A stretch of 64,000 nucleotides of DNA from contig NZ_QYUL01000005.1 in assembly GCF_003590795.1 (NCBI RefSeq), positions 1 to 64,000 of the forward strand, read 5' to 3'. Origin of the DNA: Azospirillum cavernae. Its GTDB lineage: Bacteria > Pseudomonadota > Alphaproteobacteria > Azospirillales > Azospirillaceae. The notes below the pieces were generated by a model. It saw only the letters and a program-made list of their open reading frames with translations. It had not been told where the DNA came from and made no database searches. The translations under genes and the position numbers were made by a program. Shown here one piece after another: positions 42,196 through 51,496 of the stretch. The first letter of the stretch is position 1. Each line of letters begins with the position of its first letter.

Positions 42196-43803
42196 TCACA
42201 TGCGGAACACGCCGAAGGGCGTCTTCGGCACCGGCGCGTTGAGGGAAGCCGACAGGCCAAGGCCCAGCACCATGCGCGTGTCCGCCGGGTCGATGATGCC
42301 GTCGTCCCACAGCCGGGCGCTGGCGTAATAGGGGTGGCTTTCGCGCTCGAACTTCTGGCGGATCGGGGCCTTCAGCGCCTCCTCATCCTCCGCCGACCAG
42401 GGCTTGCCCTGGGCCTCCATCGCGTCGCGCTTGACCTGGGCCAGCACGCCCGCCGCCTGTTCGCCGCCCATCACCGAGATGCGGGCGTTCGGCCACATCC
42501 ACAGGAAACGCGGGGAATAGGCGCGGCCGCACATGCCGTAATTGCCGGCGCCATAGCTGCCGCCGATGACCACGGTGAATTTCGGCACCTTGGCGCAGGC
42601 GACCGCCGTCACCAGCTTCGCGCCGTCCTTGGCGATGCCGCCCGCCTCGTATTTGCGCCCGACCATGAAGCCGGTGATGTTTTGCAGGAACACCAGCGGG
42701 ATGCGGCGCTGGCAGCACAATTCAATGAAATGCGCGCCCTTCAGCGCGGATTCGCTGAACAGAATGCCGTTGTTGGCGATGATGCCGACCGGATAGCCGT
42801 GGATGTGGGCGAAGCCCGTCACCAACGTGGTTCCATAGAGCGGCTTGAACTCGTCAAAGCGCGAGCCGTCGACGACGCGGGCGATCACCTCGCGCACGTC
42901 GAACGGCTTGCGGGCGTCGCTGGGGATGACGCCGTAGAGTTCGCTGGGGGTGAACAGCGGCTCTTCCGGTTCGCGCAGATCCAGGTCGATGCGCTTGGAG
43001 CGGTTGAGATTCGTCACCACCCGCCGGGCCATCGCCAGGGCGTGCGGGTCGTTCATCGCGTAATGGTCGGTGACGCCCGACGTGCGGGAATGGACGTCGG
43101 CGCCGCCCAGATCCTCGGCGCTCACCACCTCGCCGGTCGCGGCCTTGACCAGCGGCGGGCCGCCCAAAAAGATGGTGCCCTGGTTGCGGACGATGATCGC
43201 CTCGTCCGACATCGCCGGAACATAGGCGCCGCCCGCCGTGCAGCTTCCCATCACCACGGCGATCTGGGGAATTCCCTCCGCCGACATGGTGGCCTGATTG
43301 AAGAAGATGCGGCCGAAATGGTCGCGGTCGGGGAACACCTCGTCCTGGTTGGGCAGATTGGCCCCGCCGCTGTCCACCAGATAGATGCAGGGCAGATTGT
43401 TTTGTTGAGCGATTTCCTGGGCGCGCAGGTGCTTTTTGACCGTCAGCGGGTAATAGGTCCCGCCCTTCACCGTCGCGTCGTTGACGACGATCATGCATTC
43501 CTGACCGGCGACGCTGCCGATGCCGGTGATGATGCCCGCCGACGGGATGGTCTCGTCATAGACCTCGTGCGCGGCCATCTGCGACAGCTCCAGAAACGGC
43601 GACCCGGCGTCGAGCAATTGCCGGATGCGTTCGCGCGGCAGCAGCTTGCCGCGCGCCAGATGCTTGTCGCGGGCCTTGGCGCCGCCGCCCTGCTGGATGG
43701 CGGCGACCTTCTGGCGCAGATCGGCGACCAGCGCCGCCATGGCGTCGGCGTTGGTCTGGAATTCGGCGGAGCGCGGGTTGATGGCGCTCTTCAGGACGGT
43801 CAT
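42196..43803 (-). CDS. liuB: methylcrotonyl-CoA carboxylase carboxyltransferase subunit
   Basis: A 535-residue carboxyltransferase of the AccD/PccB/MccB superfamily. Stretches close to MccB are ARGKLLPRERIRQLLDAGSP, HEVYDETIPSAGIITGIG, YLVDSGGANLPNQDEVFPDR, GSCTAGGAYVPAMSDEAIIV and GGSYGAGNYGMCGRAYSPRF. With LiuD it carboxylates 3-methylcrotonyl-CoA. The start at 43803 follows GGAGG by eight bases; the longer frame to 43857 overlaps the acyl-CoA dehydrogenase gene. Confidence 0.95.
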   Translation of the reverse strand: MTVLKSAINPRSAEFQTNADAMAALVADLRQKVAAIQQGGGAKARDKHLARGKLLPRERIRQLLDAGSPFLELSQMAAHEVYDETIPSAGIITGIGSVAGQECMIVVNDATVKGGTYYPLTVKKHLRAQEIAQQNNLPCIYLVDSGGANLPNQDEVFPDRDHFGRIFFNQATMSAEGIPQIAVVMGSCTAGGAYVPAMSDEAIIVRNQGTIFLGGPPLVKAATGEVVSAEDLGGADVHSRTSGVTDHYAMNDPHALAMARRVVTNLNRSKRIDLDLREPEEPLFTPSELYGVIPSDARKPFDVREVIARVVDGSRFDEFKPLYGTTLVTGFAHIHGYPVGIIANNGILFSESALKGAHFIELCCQRRIPLVFLQNITGFMVGRKYEAGGIAKDGAKLVTAVACAKVPKFTVVIGGSYGAGNYGMCGRAYSPRFLWMWPNARISVMGGEQAAGVLAQVKRDAMEAQGKPWSAEDEEALKAPIRQKFERESHPYYASARLWDDGIIDPADTRMVLGLGLSASLNAPVPKTPFGVFRM

Positions 43804-43846
43804 GCCGTCGCCCTCCCGTGTGAGAAATGACGGTTTGAGAAATGGC

Positions 43847-44980
43847 TTATTGGACAAGAGCGCGGCTGATGACCAGCCGTTGGATGTCGCTGGTGCCTTC
43901 GTAAATCTGGCAGACGCGCACGTCGCGGTAGATGCGCTCCACCGGGAAATCGTTCAGATAGCCGTAGCCGCCATGCACCTGGATGGCGTCGGAGCAAACC
44001 TTTTCCGCCATTTCCGAGGCGAACAGCTTCGCCATCGCCGCTTCCTTCATGCAGGGAACGCCCGCGTCGCGCAAGGACGCGGCGTGCAGCACCAACTGAC
44101 GCGCCGCCTCGACGCGGGTCGCCATGTCGGCGAGGCGAAAGGCCACCGCCTGATGCTGAATGATCGGCACGCCCATGCTCTGGCGTTCCTGGGCGTAGCG
44201 CACCGCGTGGTCCAGCGCCGCCCGCGCCATGCCGACCGATTGGGAGGCGATGCCGATCCGCCCGCCTTCCAGATTGGCCAAGGCGACCTTGTAGCCCGCG
44301 CCCTCCGCCCCCAACATCAGGTCCGCCGGAATCCGGCAATCCTCGAACAGGATCTGGCAGGTGTCGGAACAATGCTGACCCAGCTTGTCCTCGGTGCGCG
44401 CCACCGTGTAGCCGGGGGTGTCGGTCGGCACGATGAAGGCGGTCAGGCCCTTTTTCCCGGCGTCGGGATCGCTGACGGCGAAGACGATGGCGACGTCGGC
44501 GTTGGCGCCCGAGGTGATGAACTGCTTGGTTCCGTTGAGAACCCAATGATCGCCGTCGCGCCGGGCGCGGGTCTTGATCGCCGAGGCGTCGGATCCGGCC
44601 TGCGGTTCGGTCAGGCAGAAGGCGCCAAGCTGTTCGCCGCGCGCCATCGGCTTGAGGAAACGCTCCTTCTGCTCCGCCGTGCCGAATTTCAGGATCGGCA
44701 TGCAGCCGACCGAATTGTGGACGCTCATGATCGTGGAGACCGCGCCGTCCCCGGCGGCGATTTCCTCAATGGCGAGCGCGTAGGCGACATGGTCGGTCGC
44801 CGCGCCGTCGAACTCCTCCGGCACCAGCATGCCCAGCAGGCCAAGCGCCCCCATCTCGGCCAATTCGGCCTTGGGAAACGCGCCGCTGCGGTCACGCTCG
44901 GCGGCGGTCGGGGCGAGCCGATCCTGCGCAAAGGCGCGGGCCATGTCGCGGACCATGGTCTGTTCTTCGGTCAGGCGCAT
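43847..44980 (-). CDS. acyl-CoA dehydrogenase (short/branched-chain type)
   Basis: A 377-residue FAD flavoenzyme. ACAD motifs are FCLTEPQAGSDASAIKTRA (FAD/substrate), WVLNGTKQFITSGA, and IYEGTSDIQRLVISR near the C-terminus. The Glu of YEGTSDIQ is at the position used as catalytic base in short- and medium-chain enzymes, unlike LiuA, whose base lies on a different helix. It probably oxidises another branched or short acyl-CoA (isobutyryl- or 2-methylbutyryl-CoA). It sits inside the liu operon between the thiolase and liuB; it ends 43 bases before the liuB start. Confidence 0.92.
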   Translation of the reverse strand: MRLTEEQTMVRDMARAFAQDRLAPTAAERDRSGAFPKAELAEMGALGLLGMLVPEEFDGAATDHVAYALAIEEIAAGDGAVSTIMSVHNSVGCMPILKFGTAEQKERFLKPMARGEQLGAFCLTEPQAGSDASAIKTRARRDGDHWVLNGTKQFITSGANADVAIVFAVSDPDAGKKGLTAFIVPTDTPGYTVARTEDKLGQHCSDTCQILFEDCRIPADLMLGAEGAGYKVALANLEGGRIGIASQSVGMARAALDHAVRYAQERQSMGVPIIQHQAVAFRLADMATRVEAARQLVLHAASLRDAGVPCMKEAAMAKLFASEMAEKVCSDAIQVHGGYGYLNDFPVERIYRDVRVCQIYEGTSDIQRLVISRALVQ

Positions 44981-45006
44981 CGGGTTCCTCCCAGTGTTTT
45001 TTTGAT

Positions 45007-45150
45007 CCCTCTCCCGTTCCGGGAGAGGGAGGGGACCCGCGAAGCGGGGAGGGTGAGGGGTGGCCCGAGAGTCCAGAAACCGGATTCCGCCGAACCCCTC
45101 ACCCTTCCCATGCGGCGCATGGGTCCCTTCCCTCTCCCAAAGGGAGAGGG
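45007..45150. repeat. intergenic palindromic repeat (acyl-CoA dehydrogenase / thiolase)
   Basis: Two hairpins, CCCTCTCCC-GTTCC-GGGAGAGGG (from 45007) and CCCTCTCCC-AAA-GGGAGAGGG (to 45150), flank a larger inverted pairing between GAGGGTGAGGGG (45049-45060) and CCCCTCACCCTTCCC (45095-45109). It is related in composition to, but distinct from, the 6191, 47701 and 49086 copies. Confidence 0.7.
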
Positions 45151-45157
45151 CGAGATC

Positions 45158-46342
45158 TCAAACCCGTTCGACGGCGATCGCGGTGGCTTCGCCGCCGCCG
45201 ATGCACAAGGAAGCCACGCCGCGCTTGAGGTCGTATTTCTCCAGCGCCGCCAGCAGCGTCACGATGATCCGCGCGCCCGACGCGCCGATGGGGTGGCCCA
45301 GCGCGCAGGCGCCGCCATGGACGTTCACCTTGTCGTGCGGCAGATCCAGATCGCGCATCGCCGCCATGGTGACGACGGCGAAGGCCTCGTTGATCTCGAA
45401 CAGATCGACCGACCCGGCGGACCAGCCAACCTTGTCGAACAGCGTCTTCATCGCGCCGACCGGGGCGGTGGTGAACAGGGCCGGGGCCTGGGCGTGGTTG
45501 GCGTGGCCCTTGATCTCGGCCAGCACGCGCAGGCCGCGCTTGTCGGCCTCGCTGCGGGTGGTGACGATCAGCGCCGCGCCGCCGTCGGAGATGGAGGAGG
45601 CGTTGGCCGCCGTCACCGTGCCGTCCTTGGCGAAGGCGGGCTTCAGAGTCGGGATCTTGGCCGGATCGGCCTTCAGCGGCTGCTCGTCCTGGCTGACGAT
45701 CACATCCCCCTTGCGGCCCTTGACCGTCACCGGGGTGATTTCACCGGCGAAGAAGCCGCCCTCCACCGCCTTGCGGGCGCGGTTCAGGCTTTCAATCGCG
45801 AAGGCGTCCTGCGCCTCGCGGGTGAAATTGTAGCTGCCCGCGCATTCCTCGGCGAAGGTTCCCATCAGACGGCCCTTGTCATAGGCGTCCTCCAGACCGT
45901 CGAGGAACATGTGGTCCAACACCTTGCCATGGCCCATGCGGTAGCCGCCGCGCGCCCGGTCCAGCAGATAGGGGGCGTTGGTCATGCTCTCCATGCCGCC
46001 CGCGACCACCACCTTGGCCGACCCGGCCTTGATGACGTCATGGGCGAACATCACCGCCCGCATCCCCGACCCGCAGACCTTGGAAATGGTGGTGCAGCCC
46101 GCCGCCTTGGGGATGCCCGCCCCCAGCGACGCCTGACGCGCCGGGGCCTGGCCGACGCCCGCCGACAGCACGCAGCCCATGAACACCTCGTCCACCGCCT
46201 CAGGAGGCAGGCCGGAGCGTTCCAGCGCCGCCTTGATGGCGGCGGCGCCCAATTGCGGGCCGGTCAGCCCTTGCAAATCACCCTGAAACCCGCCCAGCGG
46301 CGTGCGGGCGGCGGCGGCGATGACGATGCTGTCGGTGGTCAT
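45158..46342 (-). CDS. acetyl-CoA C-acetyltransferase (thiolase)
   Basis: A 394-residue type II thiolase. Nucleophile Cys90 is in SKVCGSGMRAVMFA. The NEAFA motif (LFEINEAFAVVTM), His in CALGHPIGASGARI and the second Cys in LCIGGGEATAIAV complete the active site. In this operon it would cleave acetoacetyl-CoA arising from leucine-derived acetoacetate, or 2-methylacetoacetyl-CoA from isoleucine. No CoA-transferase gene for acetoacetate is visible in the window. It is separated from the next gene by the palindromic repeat. Confidence 0.94.
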   Translation of the reverse strand: MTTDSIVIAAAARTPLGGFQGDLQGLTGPQLGAAAIKAALERSGLPPEAVDEVFMGCVLSAGVGQAPARQASLGAGIPKAAGCTTISKVCGSGMRAVMFAHDVIKAGSAKVVVAGGMESMTNAPYLLDRARGGYRMGHGKVLDHMFLDGLEDAYDKGRLMGTFAEECAGSYNFTREAQDAFAIESLNRARKAVEGGFFAGEITPVTVKGRKGDVIVSQDEQPLKADPAKIPTLKPAFAKDGTVTAANASSISDGGAALIVTTRSEADKRGLRVLAEIKGHANHAQAPALFTTAPVGAMKTLFDKVGWSAGSVDLFEINEAFAVVTMAAMRDLDLPHDKVNVHGGACALGHPIGASGARIIVTLLAALEKYDLKRGVASLCIGGGEATAIAVERV

Positions 46343-46396
46343 GCTGGTGGTCCCTTTTCCCTCGATGCTTCGCTTTGGCTTCGTGGTTGAACGCGC

Positions 46397-47569
46397 TTAC
46401 GCGGTTTCCTTGAACAGCTCGCGCCCGATCAGCATACGGCGGATTTCGCTGGTGCCCGCGCCGATTTCATAGAGCTTGGCGTCGCGCAGCAGGCGGCCCG
46501 TCGGGTATTCGTTGATGTAGCCGTTGCCGCCCAGCGTTTGGATCGCTTCCAGCGCCATCCAGGTGGCCTTTTCCGCCGAGAAGAGGATGGCGGCGGCGGC
46601 GTCCTTGCGGGTGGTCTCGCCCCGGTCGCAGGCCTTGGCCACGGTGTAGACGTAGGATTTGGCGGCGTTCATGATCGTGTACATGTCGGCCAGCTTGCCT
46701 TGCATCAACTGGAACTCGCCGATGGCTTGGCCGAACTGCTTGCGGTCATGCAGATACGGAATGACGATGTCCATGCAGGCTTGCATGATGCCCAGCGGCC
46801 CGCCCGACAGAACCGCGCGTTCGTAATCCAGGCCCGACATCAGCACATTCACGCCGCGCCCGACGCCGCCCAGGATGTTCTCCTCCGGCACTTCGCAATC
46901 CTCGAACACCAATTCGCCGGTGTTGGAGCCGCGCATGCCCAGCTTGTCGAGCTTCTGCGCCACCGAAAAGCCCTTGAAGGTCTTTTCCACCAGGAAGGCG
47001 GTGATGCCGCGCGGCCCGGCGGCGATGTCGGTCTTGGCGTAGATCACCAGCGTGTCGGCGTCCGGGCCGTTGGTGATCCACATCTTGGTGCCGTTCAGGA
47101 CGTAGCGGTCGCCCTTTTTCTCGGCGCGCAGCTTCATCGACACCACGTCCGACCCGGCGTTCGGCTCCGACATCGCCAGGGCGCCGATGTGTTCGCCGGA
47201 AATCAGCTTGGGCAGATAGCGGCGCTTCTGCTCTTCGGTGCCGTTCTTGCGGATCTGGTTGACGCAGAGGTTGGAGTGCGCGCCGTAGCTGAGGCCCACC
47301 GACGCCGACGCGCGGGAGACCTCCTCCATCGCGACGACATGCTCCAGATAACCCATGGCGGCGCCGCCATACTCCTCGTCCACGGTCACGCCGAGGATGC
47401 CGAGGTCGCCCATCTTGCGCCACAGATGGTTGGGGAATTCGTTGGAGCGGTCGATCTCGGCGGCCAGCGGAGCGATTTCGGCGGCGGCGAAGTTCCGCAC
47501 CGATTCACGCAGCATGTCGGCGGTTTCGCCAAGGTCGAAATTCAGGCTGGGGTACTGGTTGGACAGCAT
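46397..47569 (-). CDS. liuA: isovaleryl-CoA dehydrogenase
   Basis: A 390-residue ACAD and first gene of the operon. It has LNFDLGETADMLRESVRNFA at the start, AMSEPNAGSDVVSMKLRA, YVLNGTKMWITNGPDAD, and LMSGLDYERAVLSGGPLGIM. The Glu of LDYERAVL matches the catalytic base of isovaleryl-CoA dehydrogenase, and the usual C-terminal position reads IGAGTSEIRR (Gly-Ala instead of Glu), as expected for IVD. It converts isovaleryl-CoA to 3-methylcrotonyl-CoA. Start 47569 is set by family length; an in-frame ATG-containing extension reaches 47611. Confidence 0.95.
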   Translation of the reverse strand: MLSNQYPSLNFDLGETADMLRESVRNFAAAEIAPLAAEIDRSNEFPNHLWRKMGDLGILGVTVDEEYGGAAMGYLEHVVAMEEVSRASASVGLSYGAHSNLCVNQIRKNGTEEQKRRYLPKLISGEHIGALAMSEPNAGSDVVSMKLRAEKKGDRYVLNGTKMWITNGPDADTLVIYAKTDIAAGPRGITAFLVEKTFKGFSVAQKLDKLGMRGSNTGELVFEDCEVPEENILGGVGRGVNVLMSGLDYERAVLSGGPLGIMQACMDIVIPYLHDRKQFGQAIGEFQLMQGKLADMYTIMNAAKSYVYTVAKACDRGETTRKDAAAAILFSAEKATWMALEAIQTLGGNGYINEYPTGRLLRDAKLYEIGAGTSEIRRMLIGRELFKETA

Positions 47570-47607
47570 GGGCGTATCGCTCCCCTCAACAATCATCCGT
47601 TCGTTGA

Positions 47608-47640
47608 CCATACGTTACCGTATGGCGATGCGTGTGGCAA
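47608..47640 (-). promoter_or_regulatory. candidate liu promoter with overlapping operator
   Basis: On the minus strand, TTGCCA (47640-47635), a 17-base spacer, then TAACGT (47617-47612). The palindrome CCATACG-TTAC-CGTATGG (47608-47625) covers the -10, 39 bases before the liuA ATG. A dimeric repressor sensing a branched acyl-CoA would fit, but no regulator gene is adjacent. Confidence 0.45.
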
Positions 47641-47700
47641 GAGGCGACGGATTGCAGCCGCCGCAAATCTGCTGGTCGTATGGGGGAGTTGTTGCGGATT

Positions 47701-47807
47701 GCCCCCTCCCTAGCCCTCCCCCGCTGTTAAGCGGGAGAGGGGACTGCCGCCGCCCTTCCTCAAGGCCCCCTCTCCCGCGTGAGCGGGGGAGGGGCGGGGA
47801 GGGGGCG
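47701..47807. repeat. intergenic palindromic repeat, copy 2
   Basis: Begins GCCCCCTCCCTAGCCCTCCC and ends CGGGGAGGGGGC; the internal arms are CCCCCGC / GCGGGAGAGG. Same family as 6191-6290. It lies upstream of liuA, after the AMP-ligase gene's stop. Confidence 0.7.
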
Positions 47808-47823
47808 AGACTGAAGCGTTCGA

Positions 47824-49053
47824 TCACCCCCGCGCGTCGTCGATCACCTTGCCGTCGTTCGGCAACCCGCCCGGCGCGACGAACTCGACGACGCCCTTCA
47901 GTTTGGTGATGGCGGTCAGGCTGTCGCGGATCGCGGCGGCCAGCGCCTCGCCGGACTCCGCCGCTTCGCAGCGCAGGGTCATGGTGTCGCTGGCGTCCTG
48001 CCGCCCGACGACCAGCCGAGCCTTGCCCACTTGCGGATGGCGGCGCAGCACGTCGGCGATCTGGGACGGGTGGACGAACATGCCCTTGATCTTGGTGGTC
48101 TGGTCGGCGCGGCCCATCCAGCCCTTCAGCCGCATGTTGGTGCGACCGCAGGGGCTGGTTCCGGGCAGAACCGCCGACAGATCGCCGGTGGCGAAGCGGA
48201 TCAGCGGATAGGCCGGGTTGAAGATGGTGACGACCACCTCGCCGACCTCGCCCTCGGCCACCGGATCGCCGGTGCCGGGGCGGACGATTTCAATGATGGC
48301 GCCCTCATCCACCACCAGACCGGCGCGGGCCGGGGTCTCATAGGCGACGATGCCGAGATCGGCGGTGCCATAGCTCTGATAGACGTCCACCCCGCGCGCC
48401 TCGTAGAAGGCCCGCGCGTCGGGCAGATAGGGGCCGCCCGACACGTTGCCGATGCGGATCGAGGAGCCATCCAGCCCCAGCGCGTCGGCCTTTTCCAGAA
48501 TGATCTTCAGGAAATCCGGCGTGCCGATGTAGCCCCTGGGCTTGAGATGGGCGATCACCTGGGCTTGGGTTTCGGTGTTGCCGGTGCCCGCTGGGATGAC
48601 GGCGCAGCCGATGGCGTGGGCGCCCGTCTCGAACATCGACCCGGCGGGGGTCAGGTGATAGGCGAAGCAATTGTGCGCCAAATCGCCCGCCCGGAAGCCC
48701 GAGGCGAATAGCGCCCGCGCGCTGCGCCAGGGATCCTTGCCATGCGGTTCCGGGTCGTGGATCGGGCCGGGGGAGGCGAAGACGCGGGCCAGCCGCCCAA
48801 TCTCCACCGCCGCCAGACCGCCAAAGGGCGGGGCCGCCTGTTGCAGGGCGATCAGGTCCGATTTGCGCGTGACCGGCAGGGACGCCAGCGCGGCGCGGTC
48901 GCGGATCGCGGCGGGATCGACCTCGGCCAGAATCCGGGTGAAGTGCGGCGCGGCGGCCTTGGCGTGGGCGAGATGGGCGGGCAGGGCCGCGAACAGCGCG
49001 GCCTCGCGCTGGTCGGAGGAACGCGTTTCGAGGTCGTCGTAGAAATCGGTCAT
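47824..49053 (-). CDS. phenylacetate-CoA ligase-like adenylate-forming protein
   Basis: A 409-residue protein of the PaaK-like AMP-binding group. Stretches are ALFASGFRAGDLAHNCFAYH, GSMFETGAHAIGCAVIPAGT, YIGTPDFLKIILEKAD, YQSYGTADLGIVAYE, YPLIRFATGDLSAVLPGTSP, and a C-terminal domain (GRADQTTKIKGMFVHPSQIA). In place of the SSGTTG loop it has FASPGPIHDPEP. I believe this is normal for a subgroup found beside Liv-type transporters, but it needs checking. It would activate an aromatic or other carboxylic acid imported by the adjacent system. It is the last gene of that cluster, separated from livF by a repeat. Confidence 0.85.
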   Translation of the reverse strand: MTDFYDDLETRSSDQREAALFAALPAHLAHAKAAAPHFTRILAEVDPAAIRDRAALASLPVTRKSDLIALQQAAPPFGGLAAVEIGRLARVFASPGPIHDPEPHGKDPWRSARALFASGFRAGDLAHNCFAYHLTPAGSMFETGAHAIGCAVIPAGTGNTETQAQVIAHLKPRGYIGTPDFLKIILEKADALGLDGSSIRIGNVSGGPYLPDARAFYEARGVDVYQSYGTADLGIVAYETPARAGLVVDEGAIIEIVRPGTGDPVAEGEVGEVVVTIFNPAYPLIRFATGDLSAVLPGTSPCGRTNMRLKGWMGRADQTTKIKGMFVHPSQIADVLRRHPQVGKARLVVGRQDASDTMTLRCEAAESGEALAAAIRDSLTAITKLKGVVEFVAPGGLPNDGKVIDDARG

Positions 49054-49085
49054 GGTCGTTCGTCCGTTCAGGGGTCGCCCGCGTT

Positions 49086-49203
49086 GCCCCCTCCCCGGCC
49101 CTCCCCCGCCGAATGGCGGGAGAGGGGGATCGGAGTCGTGTCAGAAGAATGCGGCGTCGATTCCCTCTCCCGCGTCAGCAGGGGAGGGTTAGGGAGGGGG
49201 CAG
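49086..49203. repeat. intergenic palindromic repeat, copy 3
   Basis: GCCCCCTCCCCGGCCCTCCC at the left and AGGGTTAGGGAGGGGGC at the right form inverted ends, with inner CCCCCGCC / GGCGGGAGAGGGG. Nearly identical at the ends to copy 1 at 6191-6290. Confidence 0.75.
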
Positions 49204-49226
49204 GCGCAAGAACGCCCCCGCCCCGT

Positions 49227-50084
<858 letters not shown>

Positions 50085-50161
50085 GCGGCACCTGACGAGG
50101 GGAAATAGGCGGGAACCCCCCTTCCGCCATCGCGGACGGAAGGGGGATGGTCAGAGCGGGC

Positions 50162-51442
50162 TTACCAGCCGAGCCATTCCGGCTTGCGCGGCACGTCCAC
50201 GGTGGAGATCTTCTCCAGCTTGATCGCGCCGGACTTGACCAGATCGGCGACGCTGGCCCCGGTGTCCGCCGCGACCGAGGCGCGGTAGATGTTGACCGCC
50301 GTCATGCCGCGATGATCGGTGTCCGTCCAGGTCGAGGGGATGCAAACGCCCTCAAGCCCGGCGGGAACCCAATCCTTCTTCTGGTACATCGCCTTGCGGA
50401 TGTTCGGGCCGGTGACGCCGCCGTTCTTGGCGGCCCAGTCCATCGCTTCCTTCATGTAAAAGGCGGTGCAGACGCCCGCCATGTAATGCACCGGGCGGTA
50501 GGCGGTTCCGGCGGCGTCGGAGATCTTGGAGATCTCCTTCATCATCGCCATGCCGGGCGCGCTGCCCGCCCAGGTGACGGCGGTGCGCAGCGGGAACACC
50601 ACGCCGTCGGCGGCGGCGCCGGCGGCCTTGGCGGCGTTTTCGTCCATGCCCCAGACGTTGCCCATGAACTGAACCTTGGCGCCGACCGTCTGGCAGGCCT
50701 TCAGCACCGAGATGTTCGACCCGGCGGTGTTGCCGAGATAGGCGTAATTGACGCCGGATTCCTTCAGCGTCAGACATTGGGCGGTGTAGTCGCCCGGCGT
50801 CAGCGCGAACTGGACCGCCGGAAGCACGTCAAAGCCAAGCTCCTTGGCGAGCTGCTCGCCCGCGTCCTTCGGCGCGTTGGGGTAGGGGTGGTTGGCCCCC
50901 ATATGGACGTATTTCGGTTTGCCCGAACCGCCCTTCTTCTTCCAATCCTCCGCCGCCCAGGTCAGCATGCCGCGCAGGCTGTCGGAGTAGGACGGGCCGT
51001 AGAAGAAATTGTAGGGGGCGGGCTTCGAGCCGTGCGTGCCCTTGCCCGTCGGGTCGGTCAGATGGCCGGAGTAGGAGCCGGAATAGGCCGGGATCTCATC
51101 CTTGCCGACGAAGGCGGTGAGCGCCTCGGTGTCCGCCGTGCCCCAGCCCTGGAGCGCGGCGATCTTGTCGCTGCCCGACGACCATTTCTTGTACTGGCTG
51201 ATGGCGCGCGGGGCCTGATAGCCGTAATCGACCGAATCCACAGCCAGCTTGACGCCGTTCACGCCGCCCTTGCTGTTGATGTAGGCCAGCGCGTCGGACA
51301 CGCCCTGCGCGTAGGGAACGCCCACGTCCGACGTGCCGCCGGACTGGTCGGCGAGATGGCCGACCGGAATGTCGGCGCTGGCCGTGACGGTGGTCGCCAG
51401 CAGCATGGCGGCGGAGGCGAACAGCGCGGTTTTGATGCTCAT
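50162..51442 (-). CDS. branched-chain-type ABC transporter substrate-binding protein
   Basis: A 426-residue periplasmic binding protein (Peripla_BP_6). The signal peptide ends TASA-DIPV, followed by GHLADQSGGTSDVGVPYAQG, YGYQAPRAISQYKKW, IAALQGWGTADTEALTAFVG and YLGNTAGSNISVLKA. These stretches are shared by the subgroup linked to acyl-CoA ligases rather than by classical LivJ/LivK. The ligand is therefore more likely a carboxylic acid than leucine, which is inference from the two ligase genes in the operon. Confidence 0.92.
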   Translation of the reverse strand: MSIKTALFASAAMLLATTVTASADIPVGHLADQSGGTSDVGVPYAQGVSDALAYINSKGGVNGVKLAVDSVDYGYQAPRAISQYKKWSSGSDKIAALQGWGTADTEALTAFVGKDEIPAYSGSYSGHLTDPTGKGTHGSKPAPYNFFYGPSYSDSLRGMLTWAAEDWKKKGGSGKPKYVHMGANHPYPNAPKDAGEQLAKELGFDVLPAVQFALTPGDYTAQCLTLKESGVNYAYLGNTAGSNISVLKACQTVGAKVQFMGNVWGMDENAAKAAGAAADGVVFPLRTAVTWAGSAPGMAMMKEISKISDAAGTAYRPVHYMAGVCTAFYMKEAMDWAAKNGGVTGPNIRKAMYQKKDWVPAGLEGVCIPSTWTDTDHRGMTAVNIYRASVAADTGASVADLVKSGAIKLEKISTVDVPRKPEWLGW

Positions 51443-51496
51443 CCTGCGTTACTCCCTAGATGGTTTTGTTCGTTGCAAGCGCTGGATCGGAACCGA

